Positions 9,970 through 17,914 are shown, numbered from the stretch's first letter. The stretch is DNA of 34,053 bases from Thermoplasmatota archaeon (GCA_030740765.1 JASLWR010000029.1:1-34053); one strand, 5' to 3'. The notes: generated by a model not told the origin, from the sequence alone. Numbers and translations are program-made.

Positions 9970-10053
9970 GCATAATAGCTGAATAACCTTTAGACAAAGG
10001 ATTCTTGACAATCAGAAGGAAACTTATTAAACAAGCAATCATATTGACAATAT

Positions 10054-10479
10054 GTGTCCAAAATTGAAAAATTATTCAAACCTGCCGAAGAAACCTGGCC
10101 TAAAGATGAGAGCGCTCTAGATAATGGTTTATATATAAATCACCCAATGGGATATAGTATATTACACGAAAAGCGGAAATATTCTTGGCTAGTTTATACA
10201 TCCATATTATCGGGAATAATGTCTATTCTCATGGTGCCCTCGCCGTTGTATGGTGGTTGGTTTAATGATAATTTATGTTTCACTGAAATTATTACATTTT
10301 TCCTATCCTGTTTATCTATTATTACCGGTGTAGTTGGATTTTCCCTTGTACGGAAAAACCCATTACTATATAAATTGAAAAAAGTCGCAAAAATAGGCAT
10401 TATACTAGGAGCATTTACCTTTATATTATTTTCAATCAGTGTAATAATTATTATTTTATCATGGGGTCCTATCCATTAG
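10054..10479 (+). CDS. Small AT-rich membrane protein, function unknown
   Basis: A 141-residue protein with no recognised family. It starts at GTG 10054. No Shine-Dalgarno site precedes it, but an A/T box (TTATTAAAC, about 10024-10032) lies at leaderless distance. About 45 soluble N-terminal residues precede three hydrophobic helices, near residues 47-68, 80-98 and 112-136, with basic KNPLLYKLKKVAK between the second and third. The gene is much more AT-rich than its neighbours, which suggests recent acquisition or weak codon selection. It stands alone between ygiQ and feoB. An ATG at 10052 is out of frame and was not used. Confidence 0.6.
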   Translation: MSKIEKLFKPAEETWPKDESALDNGLYINHPMGYSILHEKRKYSWLVYTSILSGIMSILMVPSPLYGGWFNDNLCFTEIITFFLSCLSIITGVVGFSLVRKNPLLYKLKKVAKIGIILGAFTFILFSISVIIIILSWGPIH

Positions 10480-10486
10480 GCATAGT

Positions 10487-10503
10487 AGTCTGTATCACAG
10501 ACT
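10487..10503 (+). terminator. Hairpin after the 10054 gene
   Basis: A perfect 7-bp inverted repeat, AGTCTGT and ACAGACT with loop ATC, starts 8 nt after the stop codon and is followed by T-rich sequence. It probably ends or protects the transcript; the termination role is inferred. Confidence 0.4.
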
Positions 10504-10590
10504 TGCATCTTATTATATTCACATCTTCTCGGTTCTCGGTCAATGAGTCTTCTCCTGCCGTTTTTTGTATCGCCAATACCACCAAAACCT

Positions 10591-10633
10591 TAATATATTG
10601 ATTTAGACATACCTAACAATTAGGTGGACCTAA
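10591..10633 (+). promoter_or_regulatory. feoB promoter with triple DtxR-type half-site operator
   Basis: A TATA-like TAATATATTG (10591-10600) is followed by three alternating half-sites: ACCTAA (10611-10616), TTAGGT (10620-10625) and ACCTAA (10628-10633), the last touching the ATG. The first pair is a perfect inverted repeat with a 3-nt spacer, and the second pair is perfect with a 2-nt spacer. TTAGGT/ACCTAA are the half-sites of the bacterial DtxR/IdeR box. The block covers the expected transcription start, so metal-bound regulator would block feoB transcription. Confidence 0.7.
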
Positions 10634-12661
10634 ATGGGGCTGTCGATGAAGAGAACTAAGACCACATCAAAAAAAATTAAAGAGGAATCAAAACATCAAT
10701 GCCATGGACCTGTTAGCGAGAATATCGAAGGCCTTGAAAAGATAGTTCTTATCGGAAACCCTAATGTTGGGAAAAGTCTCATATTCAATAAATTGACAGG
10801 CGCATATGTCACAGTGTCAAACTACCCCGGAACGACAGTAACAATCGACAAGGGAAAATGTAAGATCGATGGAAAATATTACGGAGTGATTGATTCACCC
10901 GGCATGTATTCGTTAATCCCGATAACAGAAGAAGAACGTATAGCTAAATTCATACTTTTAAAAGAAAGACCGAAGATAGTACTTCATGTCATTGATGCAA
11001 AGAACTTAGAGAGGATGCTTCCGCTATCTCTACAATTAATTGAAGCAGGCCTTCCGGTGATCGTTGTAGTAAATATGATGGATGAAGCGAAAGAACTGGG
11101 AATAAAGATCGATTTTATAGATCTTGAAAAAAGACTAGGTGTTCCTACCGTTCCAATGGTTGCCACCACAGGTGAAGGAATCAATAAGCTTATGGGAAAA
11201 TTGAAAAGATATTCCCTAAAAAATAAAAGGCAGATCACCTTCAACAAGTTCATCGAATCTTCCGTTAAAGAAATCGAATCCTGTCTAAAGAGGGATTATT
11301 CGATTTCGAAACGAGCTATTTCTCTTCTGCTTTTGCAAAAAGACGATGACACAATTCGGATGGTCAAGGAGGAAGAGGGAAAAAGATATGGCCGGATCAA
11401 TATAATAATCGAGACACTCCTTCAAAATTATAGCCATCCATTGAGTTATATTATAAAATTGAGGTTACAAAGAGAAGCTAATAAAATCATCTCAACATCT
11501 ATGATAAATGTGGATATTAAAAAGCATACTATAAAAGAAAAGATCAGCAGGGCAATGATAAGTCCGATCACCGGAATTCCGATATTGTTCGTAATATTGT
11601 ACTTTGGTCTTTATCAATTCGTAGGTGTCTTCGGTGCGGGTACTCTTGTTGACCTGATCGAAGGGACACTATTTGGTGATAAGATCAATCCTATATTGAC
11701 CGATTTCGTCAGGGACAATATACCTTTCGAATCAATTCAGGATCTGATCGTGGGAGAGTATGGGTTGGTCACGTTAGGTGTGACCTATGCAATCGCTATA
11801 ATATTTCCCATTGTCGGAACTTTCTTTTTGGCATTTTCGATAATCGAGGACACGGGTTATCTACCTCGACTGTCACTGTTGATAGACAGGTTATTTAAGA
11901 AGATAGGGTTGAGCGGTCGAGCTGTGATACCCATGGTACTCGGACTGGGTTGCGATACCATGGCGACCATGGTGACAAGAACACAAGAGACAAAACGAGA
12001 ACGCGTAATTGCAACATTATTATTGGCTTTAGCAGTCCCGTGTTCTGCACAGCTTGGTGTTATATTTGCAATCTTGTCAGGCCAGCCGCTTGCATTATTT
12101 GTTTGGTTCATTGTGATAATGTTCAACTTTGTTCTCATCGGTTTTCTTGCAGCCAAAATACTTCCCGGTGATAAACCTAGTTTTTATATGGAACTGCCGC
12201 CGCTGCGTCTTCCCAAGATCTCCAATGTTTTGACCAAAACATACACGAGAATGGTCTGGTATTTCAAGGAGATATTTCCCCTATTCATTATAGCGAGCGT
12301 TTTGATATGGTCATTCCAATTGGTAGGACTGTTCAAATATATATTAAAAGGGTTGTACCCGGTTGTGAATCTTTTAGGTCTGCCTGATGAGGCCGCAAAA
12401 GCGTTTCTGTTCGGTTTTTTCAGGCGTGATTACGGTGCCGCAGGATTGTTTGAAATACAAAATTCATTGACGATGGTACAACTTACTGTGGCTGCCGTAA
12501 CTTTGACGCTCTTTGTACCCTGTATAGCACAACTGATGATCATGATAAAGGAAAGAGGACTTAAAACTGCATTATTGATGTTTTTTTTCGTTCTCTTTTA
12601 CGCATTCGCCATTGGTATGGTTCTTAATCAAATCTTATTGGTTTTGGGAGTTGGATTATGA
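10634..12661 (+). CDS. feoB: Ferrous iron transport protein B (FeoB)
   Basis: GTPase-coupled Fe(II) importer of the cytoplasmic membrane, 675 residues. The cytosolic G domain shows G1 GNPNVGKS (41-48), G3 DSPG (87-90) and G4 NMMD (147-150), followed by the FeoB helical domain. The membrane domain carries the family signatures GLGCDTMATMVTRTQ and LAVPCSAQLG in the first gate, and FFRRDYGAAGLFE and VPCIAQLM in the second. About 30 residues precede the G domain, with H21-Q-C-H24 as a possible metal-handling motif. Translation begins at ATG 10634 or at the in-frame ATG 10646; neither has a Shine-Dalgarno site. The stop codon overlaps the ATG of the next gene (ATGA), which indicates coupling. Regulation is probably by the downstream DtxR proteins at the operator touching its start. 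Confidence 0.96.
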   Translation: MGLSMKRTKTTSKKIKEESKHQCHGPVSENIEGLEKIVLIGNPNVGKSLIFNKLTGAYVTVSNYPGTTVTIDKGKCKIDGKYYGVIDSPGMYSLIPITEEERIAKFILLKERPKIVLHVIDAKNLERMLPLSLQLIEAGLPVIVVVNMMDEAKELGIKIDFIDLEKRLGVPTVPMVATTGEGINKLMGKLKRYSLKNKRQITFNKFIESSVKEIESCLKRDYSISKRAISLLLLQKDDDTIRMVKEEEGKRYGRINIIIETLLQNYSHPLSYIIKLRLQREANKIISTSMINVDIKKHTIKEKISRAMISPITGIPILFVILYFGLYQFVGVFGAGTLVDLIEGTLFGDKINPILTDFVRDNIPFESIQDLIVGEYGLVTLGVTYAIAIIFPIVGTFFLAFSIIEDTGYLPRLSLLIDRLFKKIGLSGRAVIPMVLGLGCDTMATMVTRTQETKRERVIATLLLALAVPCSAQLGVIFAILSGQPLALFVWFIVIMFNFVLIGFLAAKILPGDKPSFYMELPPLRLPKISNVLTKTYTRMVWYFKEIFPLFIIASVLIWSFQLVGLFKYILKGLYPVVNLLGLPDEAAKAFLFGFFRRDYGAAGLFEIQNSLTMVQLTVAAVTLTLFVPCIAQLMIMIKERGLKTALLMFFFVLFYAFAIGMVLNQILLVLGVGL

Positions 12662-12834
12662 AATGTACATTTTGTGGATTCGAGTTCAATGAAAATGAAG
12701 CGGAGGACGCTTGTAGAGGATGCCCGATAAAAAAGTGTGATATGTCCAGGTGTCCGAACTGCGGATATGAGATTTTACCCGAACCGAAATTGATAAAATT
12801 CCTGAAAAGGAGGTTTCAACATGAACATAAGTGA
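12658..12834 (+). CDS. 58-aa cysteine-rich Feo-associated small protein
   Basis: A short gene that overlaps feoB by 4 nt (ATGA) and the next regulator by 14 nt, so it sits tightly inside the feo unit. The 58-residue product holds eight cysteines: C3-x2-C6, then C19, C22 and C27, then C32-x2-C35 plus flanking residues, ending in a basic KLIKFLKRR helix. The first and last CxxC pairs look like a zinc ribbon or rubredoxin-like knuckle, and the middle CRGCPIKKC could hold a second metal. No named family is recognised; it is not the membrane-type FeoB-associated Cys-rich protein. A role as Fe(II) chaperone, FeoC-like partner or redox sensor for FeoB is inferred from position and cysteines only. 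Confidence 0.72.
   Translation: MKCTFCGFEFNENEAEDACRGCPIKKCDMSRCPNCGYEILPEPKLIKFLKRRFQHEHK
12807..12814 (+). promoter_or_regulatory. Strong ribosome binding site for the DtxR-FeoA gene
   Basis: AAGGAGGT lies 6 nt before the ATG at 12821 and inside the end of the small cysteine-rich gene. It fixes the start and shows that the regulator is translated independently despite the overlap. Confidence 0.75.
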
Positions 12835-13459
12835 AGCGGCCCAGGAAATGTTAGAAAAGCTATGGTTAGAGATCGTCGAGGATAAAAAAGGGTTCATCGA
12901 TGTAAAGAAACTTGGTAACACTAACGTTGTCAAGGAACTAGCAAAGACGAGATGCATAACGAAATCAGATAACAGGGTGAGATTTACGCCCAAGGGTCGT
13001 AATGAAAGTAGAAAAATTATTCGCAGACATCGTCTTGCAGAAAGGTTGCTCCACGACGTTTTAGAGGTGGGTGAGGATGAGATGGAGTCCGCTGCATGCA
13101 AATTTGAGCATATTATCTCTGAGGGTGTCGAAGAGAGCATATGTACCTTATTGGGTCATCCAAAAATATGTCCCCATGGTAAACCCATGCCACAAGGTAA
13201 ATGCTGTAGAGAAAGAAAGAAGATAACCGAAAGGATCGTATCATCACTTTCAGAATTGAAAAAAGGGCAATACGGGAAAATTGTCTACATTCTGACCAAG
13301 AATCATAAAAATCTGCAGAAACTCCTGGGAATGGGTGTGTTGCCCGGAATGACTGTCGAGATAATTCAAAGATATCCTTCCCATGTGTTCCAGATAGGAC
13401 AAACACAGATTGCTGTAGATACTGATATAGCGAATGACATCTATGTTCGTATCATATGA
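12821..13459 (+). CDS. DtxR-type metalloregulator fused to a FeoA domain
   Basis: A 212-residue fusion. Residues about 5-65 form a reduced winged helix, with FIDVKKLG and VRFTPKGR as the wing. Residues 66-125 match the DtxR dimerisation and metal domain: R-R-H70-R-L-A-E-R-L-L, C93, E96-H97, then the signature HPKICPHGKPMP with H113, C117 and H119. After a short linker, residues about 145-212 are an SH3-like FeoA domain (LKKGQYGKIVYI, LGMGVLPGMTVEI, and a terminal IANDIYVRI). No stand-alone feoA exists in the cluster, so this domain may serve both as a regulator module and as the FeoA partner of FeoB. The expected role is Fe(II)-dependent repression of feoB at the TTAGGT/ACCTAA sites. The DNA-binding helix is less canonical than in the regulator that follows. 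Confidence 0.88.
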   Translation: MNISEAAQEMLEKLWLEIVEDKKGFIDVKKLGNTNVVKELAKTRCITKSDNRVRFTPKGRNESRKIIRRHRLAERLLHDVLEVGEDEMESAACKFEHIISEGVEESICTLLGHPKICPHGKPMPQGKCCRERKKITERIVSSLSELKKGQYGKIVYILTKNHKNLQKLLGMGVLPGMTVEIIQRYPSHVFQIGQTQIAVDTDIANDIYVRII

Positions 13460-13543
13460 AAACCGGATAGGTGACCAATAATGATGTATCATATTTGGGA
13501 GGTTAATAATTTTTCATAAAAGTATAAGAAGGTGAGAATTAAA

Positions 13544-14014
13544 ATGAGGCGAAAAACAGTGGAAGAATACGTCGAAACGATCTTCGTGCTCGAGAAAAAA
13601 GAGGGAGCGGCCCATACCGGAAAGATAGCGGAGGTAATGGGAGTAAAGCCGCCGTCTGTTACGGAGATGTTACAAAAATTACAAGAATCCGGGTTCGTTA
13701 AATACAAACCCTTTATCGGTGCCAATCTAACTTCTTCGGGTAAAAACAAGGCACGGAAATTGATGGATCGACACAGGGTCATAGCCGATTTCATAGAGAT
13801 CCTTGGAGTTAATCGCGAACTGGCCGAGATCGATGCCTGTCAGTTAGAGCATCACGTCAGCGAAACTACCATGCAGAGATTGGAAAAGTTCGTAGAATTC
13901 GTGCGGGATTCCCCGCAAGACCCCAGGTGGATGGAACATTTCAAGCATTATCTCAAAACCGGTGTGAAAATCGGATGCGGCTCTTGCATGGAAGAAAACA
14001 AATTTGATCCATAG
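13544..14014 (+). CDS. DtxR/MntR-family metal-dependent regulator
   Basis: The ATG at 13544 is preferred because AGGTGA ends 8 nt ahead of it; the GTG at 13532 lies inside that site. The product has 156 residues. Its winged helix (5-70) is canonical, with HTGKIAEVMGVKPPSVTEML as the helix-turn-helix and a wing ending at LTSSGK. The dimerisation/metal domain carries D75-R-H77, C99, E102 and H103, the MntR/DtxR binding set. No SH3 domain is present, as in MntR and short archaeal relatives. The C-terminus GCGSCMEE adds a CxxC. It lies 84 nt after the DtxR-FeoA gene and probably belongs to the same metal regulon; Mn versus Fe specificity cannot be read from the sequence. Confidence 0.88.
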   Translation: MRRKTVEEYVETIFVLEKKEGAAHTGKIAEVMGVKPPSVTEMLQKLQESGFVKYKPFIGANLTSSGKNKARKLMDRHRVIADFIEILGVNRELAEIDACQLEHHVSETTMQRLEKFVEFVRDSPQDPRWMEHFKHYLKTGVKIGCGSCMEENKFDP

Positions 14015-14027
14015 CTAAAAAATAGAG

Positions 14028-14057
14028 TGAAAACGGGAGTAATATAAACCGTTTTCA
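14028..14057. terminator. Inverted repeat between convergent genes
   Basis: TGAAAACGG (14028-14036) and CCGTTTTCA (14049-14057) are perfect complements with a 12-nt loop, followed on the plus strand by pyrimidine-rich sequence. It lies just past the second regulator and over the stop codon of the convergent 53-aa gene, so it could end transcription from both sides. Confidence 0.45.
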
Positions 14058-14216
14058 TCTCTTATCCTTTGGAAGTATCCGGTTCAATTCCGTGTAGTAC
14101 TTGGTATAAAGGTTGATAATCTCGTGAAAGTTCTCCTCGGTCTTCGAAGTGTTCATCACATGGGAGGCTGTTAGGATGGCTGAGACGATCTCTATTCGGG
14201 CTGAACGGTTCAACAT
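14055..14216 (-). CDS. 53-aa small protein, function unknown
   Basis: An open frame of 53 codons begins at ATG 14216 with an AAGGTGA Shine-Dalgarno site 6 nt upstream, which makes it a credible gene. The product is helical, with no cysteines and no membrane segment: MLNRSARIEIVSAILTASHV, then a charged stretch rich in E, N, K and Y. It lies 59 nt downstream of the zinc-ribbon protein gene on the same strand and may be co-transcribed with it. No family recognised. Confidence 0.6.
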   Translation of the reverse strand: MLNRSARIEIVSAILTASHVMNTSKTEENFHEIINLYTKYYTELNRILPKDKR

Positions 14217-14275
14217 TATCTGTCACCTTTTTCTCTCAGAAGTGTTAGGTATATTGGTCCCTGGGCTGTGACAGC

Positions 14276-15121
14276 TCAATTGAAAGGATTTTTATCGGTT
14301 GGTATACCGAACACGGAATCGACGTAAAGTACCCTGGATTTTTTTGTTTTAGTATTGGTGATCTTGAATTTGAAAACGGGTAAATACACCATACTCGTCT
14401 TCTTCAACGTTGCACCGAATAATTTTCTCAATTTCTTCTGGATATACTTCTCGCCGATCTTCGGTCTCTCGGTTCCCTTGGGAAGCATTTTCTTCGGAAG
14501 ATTTTCGAACTGTGCGATCCCGTCAAAGTCCTTTATATTTTCGGCCTTGGCCTGGGTAATGTCGCTGAAATTTATCTTGTCAGTGACTTGAAGCAATTTT
14601 CCGGTCATTCCGTGGAAATAGAGGCTCTCGGCTCCTTTTTCCTTGCCTCCAAGTCCGAAAAGCTTCTTCTTCTCAATATCGAAGGATGCCTGTATCAGTG
14701 GCAGGTATTTCAGTAACGCCGCTTCCACCACCTCGATCTTCTTGGAGAATAGCTTTTTGCCGTCGTCTTTCAGGTTCTTGTTCGCGAGTTTGGTCGCATC
14801 ATTCTGGGCAAATATCATCTTTACTACAACAACCTTCTCAACTGCCGGCTTTTCTTTCGGTGCTTTTTTCTCCACTTTTGGAGGTGCCTTCTTATCTTTT
14901 GGTTTGGGCTTATCTTTAACGGGAGGTGCAGGCTCTTCTTCCTCTTCAACGAAATCTTCCGAGGCTTCTATCTCGGTACCGCATTTCTCGCAGAACTTTG
15001 AGTCCGACTCGTTCATGGCGCCGCAATCAGGACACTCAATTACATCCAACGGTGCACCACAATCATCACAGGAATCACCATCACCCTCGTTATCAATACC
15101 ACATTCCGGACATTCTACCAT
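14276..15121 (-). CDS. Double zinc-ribbon protein with Lys/Pro/Glu linker and unknown C-terminal domain
   Basis: The ATG at 15121 is chosen because GGTGATAG precedes it; the frame is open 32 codons further upstream but without a better start. The 281-residue protein begins with two zinc ribbons, C4-x2-C7 ... C18-x2-C21 and C30-x2-C33 ... C44-x2-C47. An acidic stretch and a Lys/Pro/Glu-rich linker (about 52-100) follow. The C-terminal part (about 102-281) is a basic, probably folded domain that I do not recognise; it has no clear membrane helix. Such ribbon-plus-linker proteins are frequent in archaea and often mediate protein or nucleic acid contacts. No metabolic function can be assigned. 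Confidence 0.78.
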   Translation of the reverse strand: MVECPECGIDNEGDGDSCDDCGAPLDVIECPDCGAMNESDSKFCEKCGTEIEASEDFVEEEEEPAPPVKDKPKPKDKKAPPKVEKKAPKEKPAVEKVVVVKMIFAQNDATKLANKNLKDDGKKLFSKKIEVVEAALLKYLPLIQASFDIEKKKLFGLGGKEKGAESLYFHGMTGKLLQVTDKINFSDITQAKAENIKDFDGIAQFENLPKKMLPKGTERPKIGEKYIQKKLRKLFGATLKKTSMVYLPVFKFKITNTKTKKSRVLYVDSVFGIPTDKNPFN

Positions 15122-15180
15122 TCTATCACCATTCTTATTTTTTATTTTAAAAAGCAATATTACTCGCACAACATATTTGC

Positions 15181-15190
15181 TTATATATAC
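15181..15190 (-). promoter_or_regulatory. TATA box for the zinc-ribbon protein gene
   Basis: On the minus strand this reads GTATATATAA. It lies about 60 nt before the ATG at 15121, giving a predicted leader of some 35-40 nt that contains the Shine-Dalgarno site. The remaining AT-rich spacer up to 15402 would also have to hold the divergent thrS promoter; TTTTTAAA near 15325-15333 is a candidate. Confidence 0.45.
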
Positions 15191-15402
15191 CTTTTTATGT
15201 GTTTTTACCCTTAACAAAATCTTGATTCAAATTGTGCAAAACCAATTGATCCCAATAACACTTCAAATCTCAGAAATAATTTAAATATTACCATTATCTT
15301 CATAAAATATTAACACCGCAATGTATTTTTAAACAAGACCGATTTACAATTTATTCCTTCCTCAAGAATCAAGAACGTTCAGATACAGGAAATTGTGAGA
15401 AA

Positions 15403-17310
15403 ATGCGACTATTGCTCATACATTCGGACTACATGGAATACGAAACCACCAAGGCCATAAAGAACATAGCAGAGAAGATCGATGAATCCTTGAAGCACCA
15501 GAAATGGGATGACGATGTACTCGTTGCCTTCAACGCTGTTGAGAAAGGTGATGCTGATTACATCATGGAGGTCGTGGAAGAAGCTGCGGAGACCATACTC
15601 GATGCTGCGGAGAAGGTTGGCACGAATACGGTTTTCCTCTATCCATATGCTCACCTGTCCTCCGACCTAGCCCCTCCCGCCGAGGCTATCAAAGTGGAGA
15701 AAGCTCTGCATGAAGAGCTTACGCGGGGTTACTTCAAATTGCTCCGCGCGCCATTTGGCTGGTACAAATCCTTCAAAATATCATGCAAGGGGCATCCCCT
15801 TTCCGAGCTTTCCCGACAGATCAGCATTACTGGAGAGGGAATAAAGGAAAAAAAAGAAAAGCTTTCCCAGGCTTTGCGGGCGGAAAAGGAAGCAAAATCT
15901 TATTGGTACATTCTCGATCCCGAAGGGGATCTCAACGAGATCTCTTCAGAGGAAGGTGCTATCAAGGGATATAATTTTAAGGGTAAAAAGAATTTGAGGA
16001 AATTTGCCCGTTACGAGATAAATAAATCACGGGTTGGAAAGAAGGAACCGCCTCACGTTGGCCTGATGCAGAAACAGGAGATCGCGGACTACGAACCGGG
16101 CTCGGACCCGGGAAACATTCGTTTCTATCCCAAGGGCAGGTTCATCAAGTCTCTGCTGGAAGAATATGTGACGAAAAAAGTAATCGAATACGGTGGAATG
16201 GAGATCGAATCGCCGTTGATGTATGATTTCAAACACCCGTCCCTGAAAGAATATGTAGAACGGTTCCCGGCAAGGCAGTACAAGATCAAATCACCCGACA
16301 AGGAGGTTTTCTTGAGGTTCGCCGCTTGCTTTGGCCAGTTCCTGATGCTGCATGACGCCACCTTCAGTTACAAGCAGCTCCCACTTAAACTTTACGAGAT
16401 GACCCGGTATTCATTCCGGGTGGAGCAGCGGGGAGAACTCACCGGCCTTCGGCGCCTGAGGGCCTTTACAATGCCGGACTGCCATGCCTTCTGTGCCGAT
16501 ATTCAACAGGCCAAGGAGGAGATGATGGTAAGGTTCGAACTGTGCCGCAGGATACTAACCGATATCGGTTTTGAACTTCCAGAGGGGCTTGAATTAGCCA
16601 TACGGGTGACAAGGAATTTCTATGACGACAATAAGAAATTCATACATGACATGGTACGGGCATGGGGAAGACCGGCCATCGTAGAGATGTGGAACGACAG
16701 GTTCTTCTATTTCGTGATGAAGTACGAGTGGAACTTTGTGGACGCCCAGGACAAGGCATCGGCTCTGAACACCGATCAGATCGATGTGGAGAACGGCAAG
16801 AGATACGATATCACCTTTACCGATGAGGACGGTACGAAGAAAAACCCTCTGATAATGCATATGTCTCCCTCCGGCGCCATTGAAAGGGTGATATTCGCCA
16901 TGCTGGAAAAAGCGTACTTGGAGTCACTTAAGGGAAAGAAGATAATGCTGCCGTACTGGCTTTCGCCCACCCAAGTTAGATTGATCCCGGTCTCCGAAAC
17001 ACATCTGGAATATTGTGAAAAACTGGTGGGTGAAATACCCGGTGTAAGGGTAGATGTGGATGATACAGGAAGAACCGTGGGAAAGTGCATCAGATTTGCC
17101 GAGAAAGAATGGATTCCATTCATCCTTGTTATCGGAGACAAGGAGGTATCGTCAAATGAATTGACAGTACGCATGCGCAAGACGAAGGAACAAAGGTCGT
17201 TCTCGCTTCAGGACTTTAAACTCCTGTTGGTAGAGGAACAGGGCGGGATGCCTTTCAGGCCTCTTCCGTTACCGAAACACATCTCGAAACGGGTGACCTT
17301 CCGGGGATAG
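15403..17310 (+). CDS. thrS: Threonyl-tRNA synthetase, archaeal type
   Basis: Charges tRNA-Thr with threonine in the cytosol. The protein has 635 residues. Residues 1 to about 140 form the archaeal N-terminal editing domain (a D-Tyr-tRNA deacylase-like fold opening MRLLLIHSDY), which removes mischarged serine and differs from the bacterial N2 domain. The class II catalytic core spans about 235-510. C309, H361 and H486 correspond to the zinc site that selects threonine, motif 2 lies at 335-359 (starting RYSFRVEQRGEL), and motif 3 is GAIERVIFAML (491-501). The anticodon-binding domain runs from about 515 to the end (LPYWLSPTQVRLIP). All key residues look intact. The domain type is one of the best archaeal markers in this window. 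A macrodomain gene follows 38 nt later. Confidence 0.97.
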   Translation: MRLLLIHSDYMEYETTKAIKNIAEKIDESLKHQKWDDDVLVAFNAVEKGDADYIMEVVEEAAETILDAAEKVGTNTVFLYPYAHLSSDLAPPAEAIKVEKALHEELTRGYFKLLRAPFGWYKSFKISCKGHPLSELSRQISITGEGIKEKKEKLSQALRAEKEAKSYWYILDPEGDLNEISSEEGAIKGYNFKGKKNLRKFARYEINKSRVGKKEPPHVGLMQKQEIADYEPGSDPGNIRFYPKGRFIKSLLEEYVTKKVIEYGGMEIESPLMYDFKHPSLKEYVERFPARQYKIKSPDKEVFLRFAACFGQFLMLHDATFSYKQLPLKLYEMTRYSFRVEQRGELTGLRRLRAFTMPDCHAFCADIQQAKEEMMVRFELCRRILTDIGFELPEGLELAIRVTRNFYDDNKKFIHDMVRAWGRPAIVEMWNDRFFYFVMKYEWNFVDAQDKASALNTDQIDVENGKRYDITFTDEDGTKKNPLIMHMSPSGAIERVIFAMLEKAYLESLKGKKIMLPYWLSPTQVRLIPVSETHLEYCEKLVGEIPGVRVDVDDTGRTVGKCIRFAEKEWIPFILVIGDKEVSSNELTVRMRKTKEQRSFSLQDFKLLLVEEQGGMPFRPLPLPKHISKRVTFRG

Positions 17311-17348
17311 TAGAGCTCACGGGAATTTCTACGACGGGTGAGTGCGCG

Positions 17349-17852
17349 ATGAAAACGGAAATAACAAAAGGCGACATAACGAAATTGGAAGTAGATGCCA
17401 TCGTGAATGCTGCAAATTCCGGTCTAATGGGCGGGGGAGGAGTGGACGGCGCCATCCATCGCAGGGCCGGTCCGGGATTGCTCGAGGAGTGCCGGGAGAT
17501 CCGCAGGAAGAAATTCCCAAAAGGACTGCCAACCGGGAAAGCGGTCATCACCGGGGGATACGATCTTCCGGTAAAGCATATAATACATACCGTGGGCCCG
17601 GTTTACAGCAGGAGAGAGGATCGGTCGGAACTGCTGAAAAGCTGTTTTACGGAGAGTTTGGCTCTGGCGGAGCAGAATAAGCTGAGGTCCATCGCCTTTC
17701 CGGCCATCTCATGCGGGATATACGGTTACCCGAAGGATGAGGCGGCAGTCATAGCCAAGGGTGTCATAGCTTCGTTTGAGTACAAGAGTCTTGAGAAGGT
17801 GATCATCTGCCTCTTCGACGAAGGGACCTTTCGTATTTTTAATGAAGCCTGA
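17349..17852 (+). CDS. Macrodomain protein (ADP-ribose-binding, O-acetyl-ADP-ribose deacetylase-like)
   Basis: A single-domain macro protein of 167 residues, the normal length. It shows DAIVNAANSGLMGGGGVDGA (residues 16-35), the ADP-ribose phosphate-binding loop of the MacroD/YmdB type, then RRAGP, a TGKAVITGGYDLP segment, HTVGPVY, and the second loop ISCGIYGYP. Proteins of this class bind ADP-ribose and hydrolyse O-acetyl-ADP-ribose or ADP-ribosylated side chains in the cytosol. A GGGTGAG site precedes the ATG. It starts 38 nt after thrS and is probably on the same transcript; a functional link with tRNA charging is not evident. The substrate remains open. Confidence 0.92.
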   Translation: MKTEITKGDITKLEVDAIVNAANSGLMGGGGVDGAIHRRAGPGLLEECREIRRKKFPKGLPTGKAVITGGYDLPVKHIIHTVGPVYSRREDRSELLKSCFTESLALAEQNKLRSIAFPAISCGIYGYPKDEAAVIAKGVIASFEYKSLEKVIICLFDEGTFRIFNEA

Positions 17853-17914
17853 TAGAATATTTTGGCGGTTCTCAAAAAAAATATGAATTAGTTGGGGATT
17901 TCGAAGGGCTGGAT

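Noticed and set aside
14643-15284. Plus-strand Ser/Phe-rich open frame of 213 codons opposite the zinc-ribbon gene
   Set aside because: The Ser/Phe composition is the antisense image of a Lys/Glu-rich linker; the zinc ribbons are on the minus strand.
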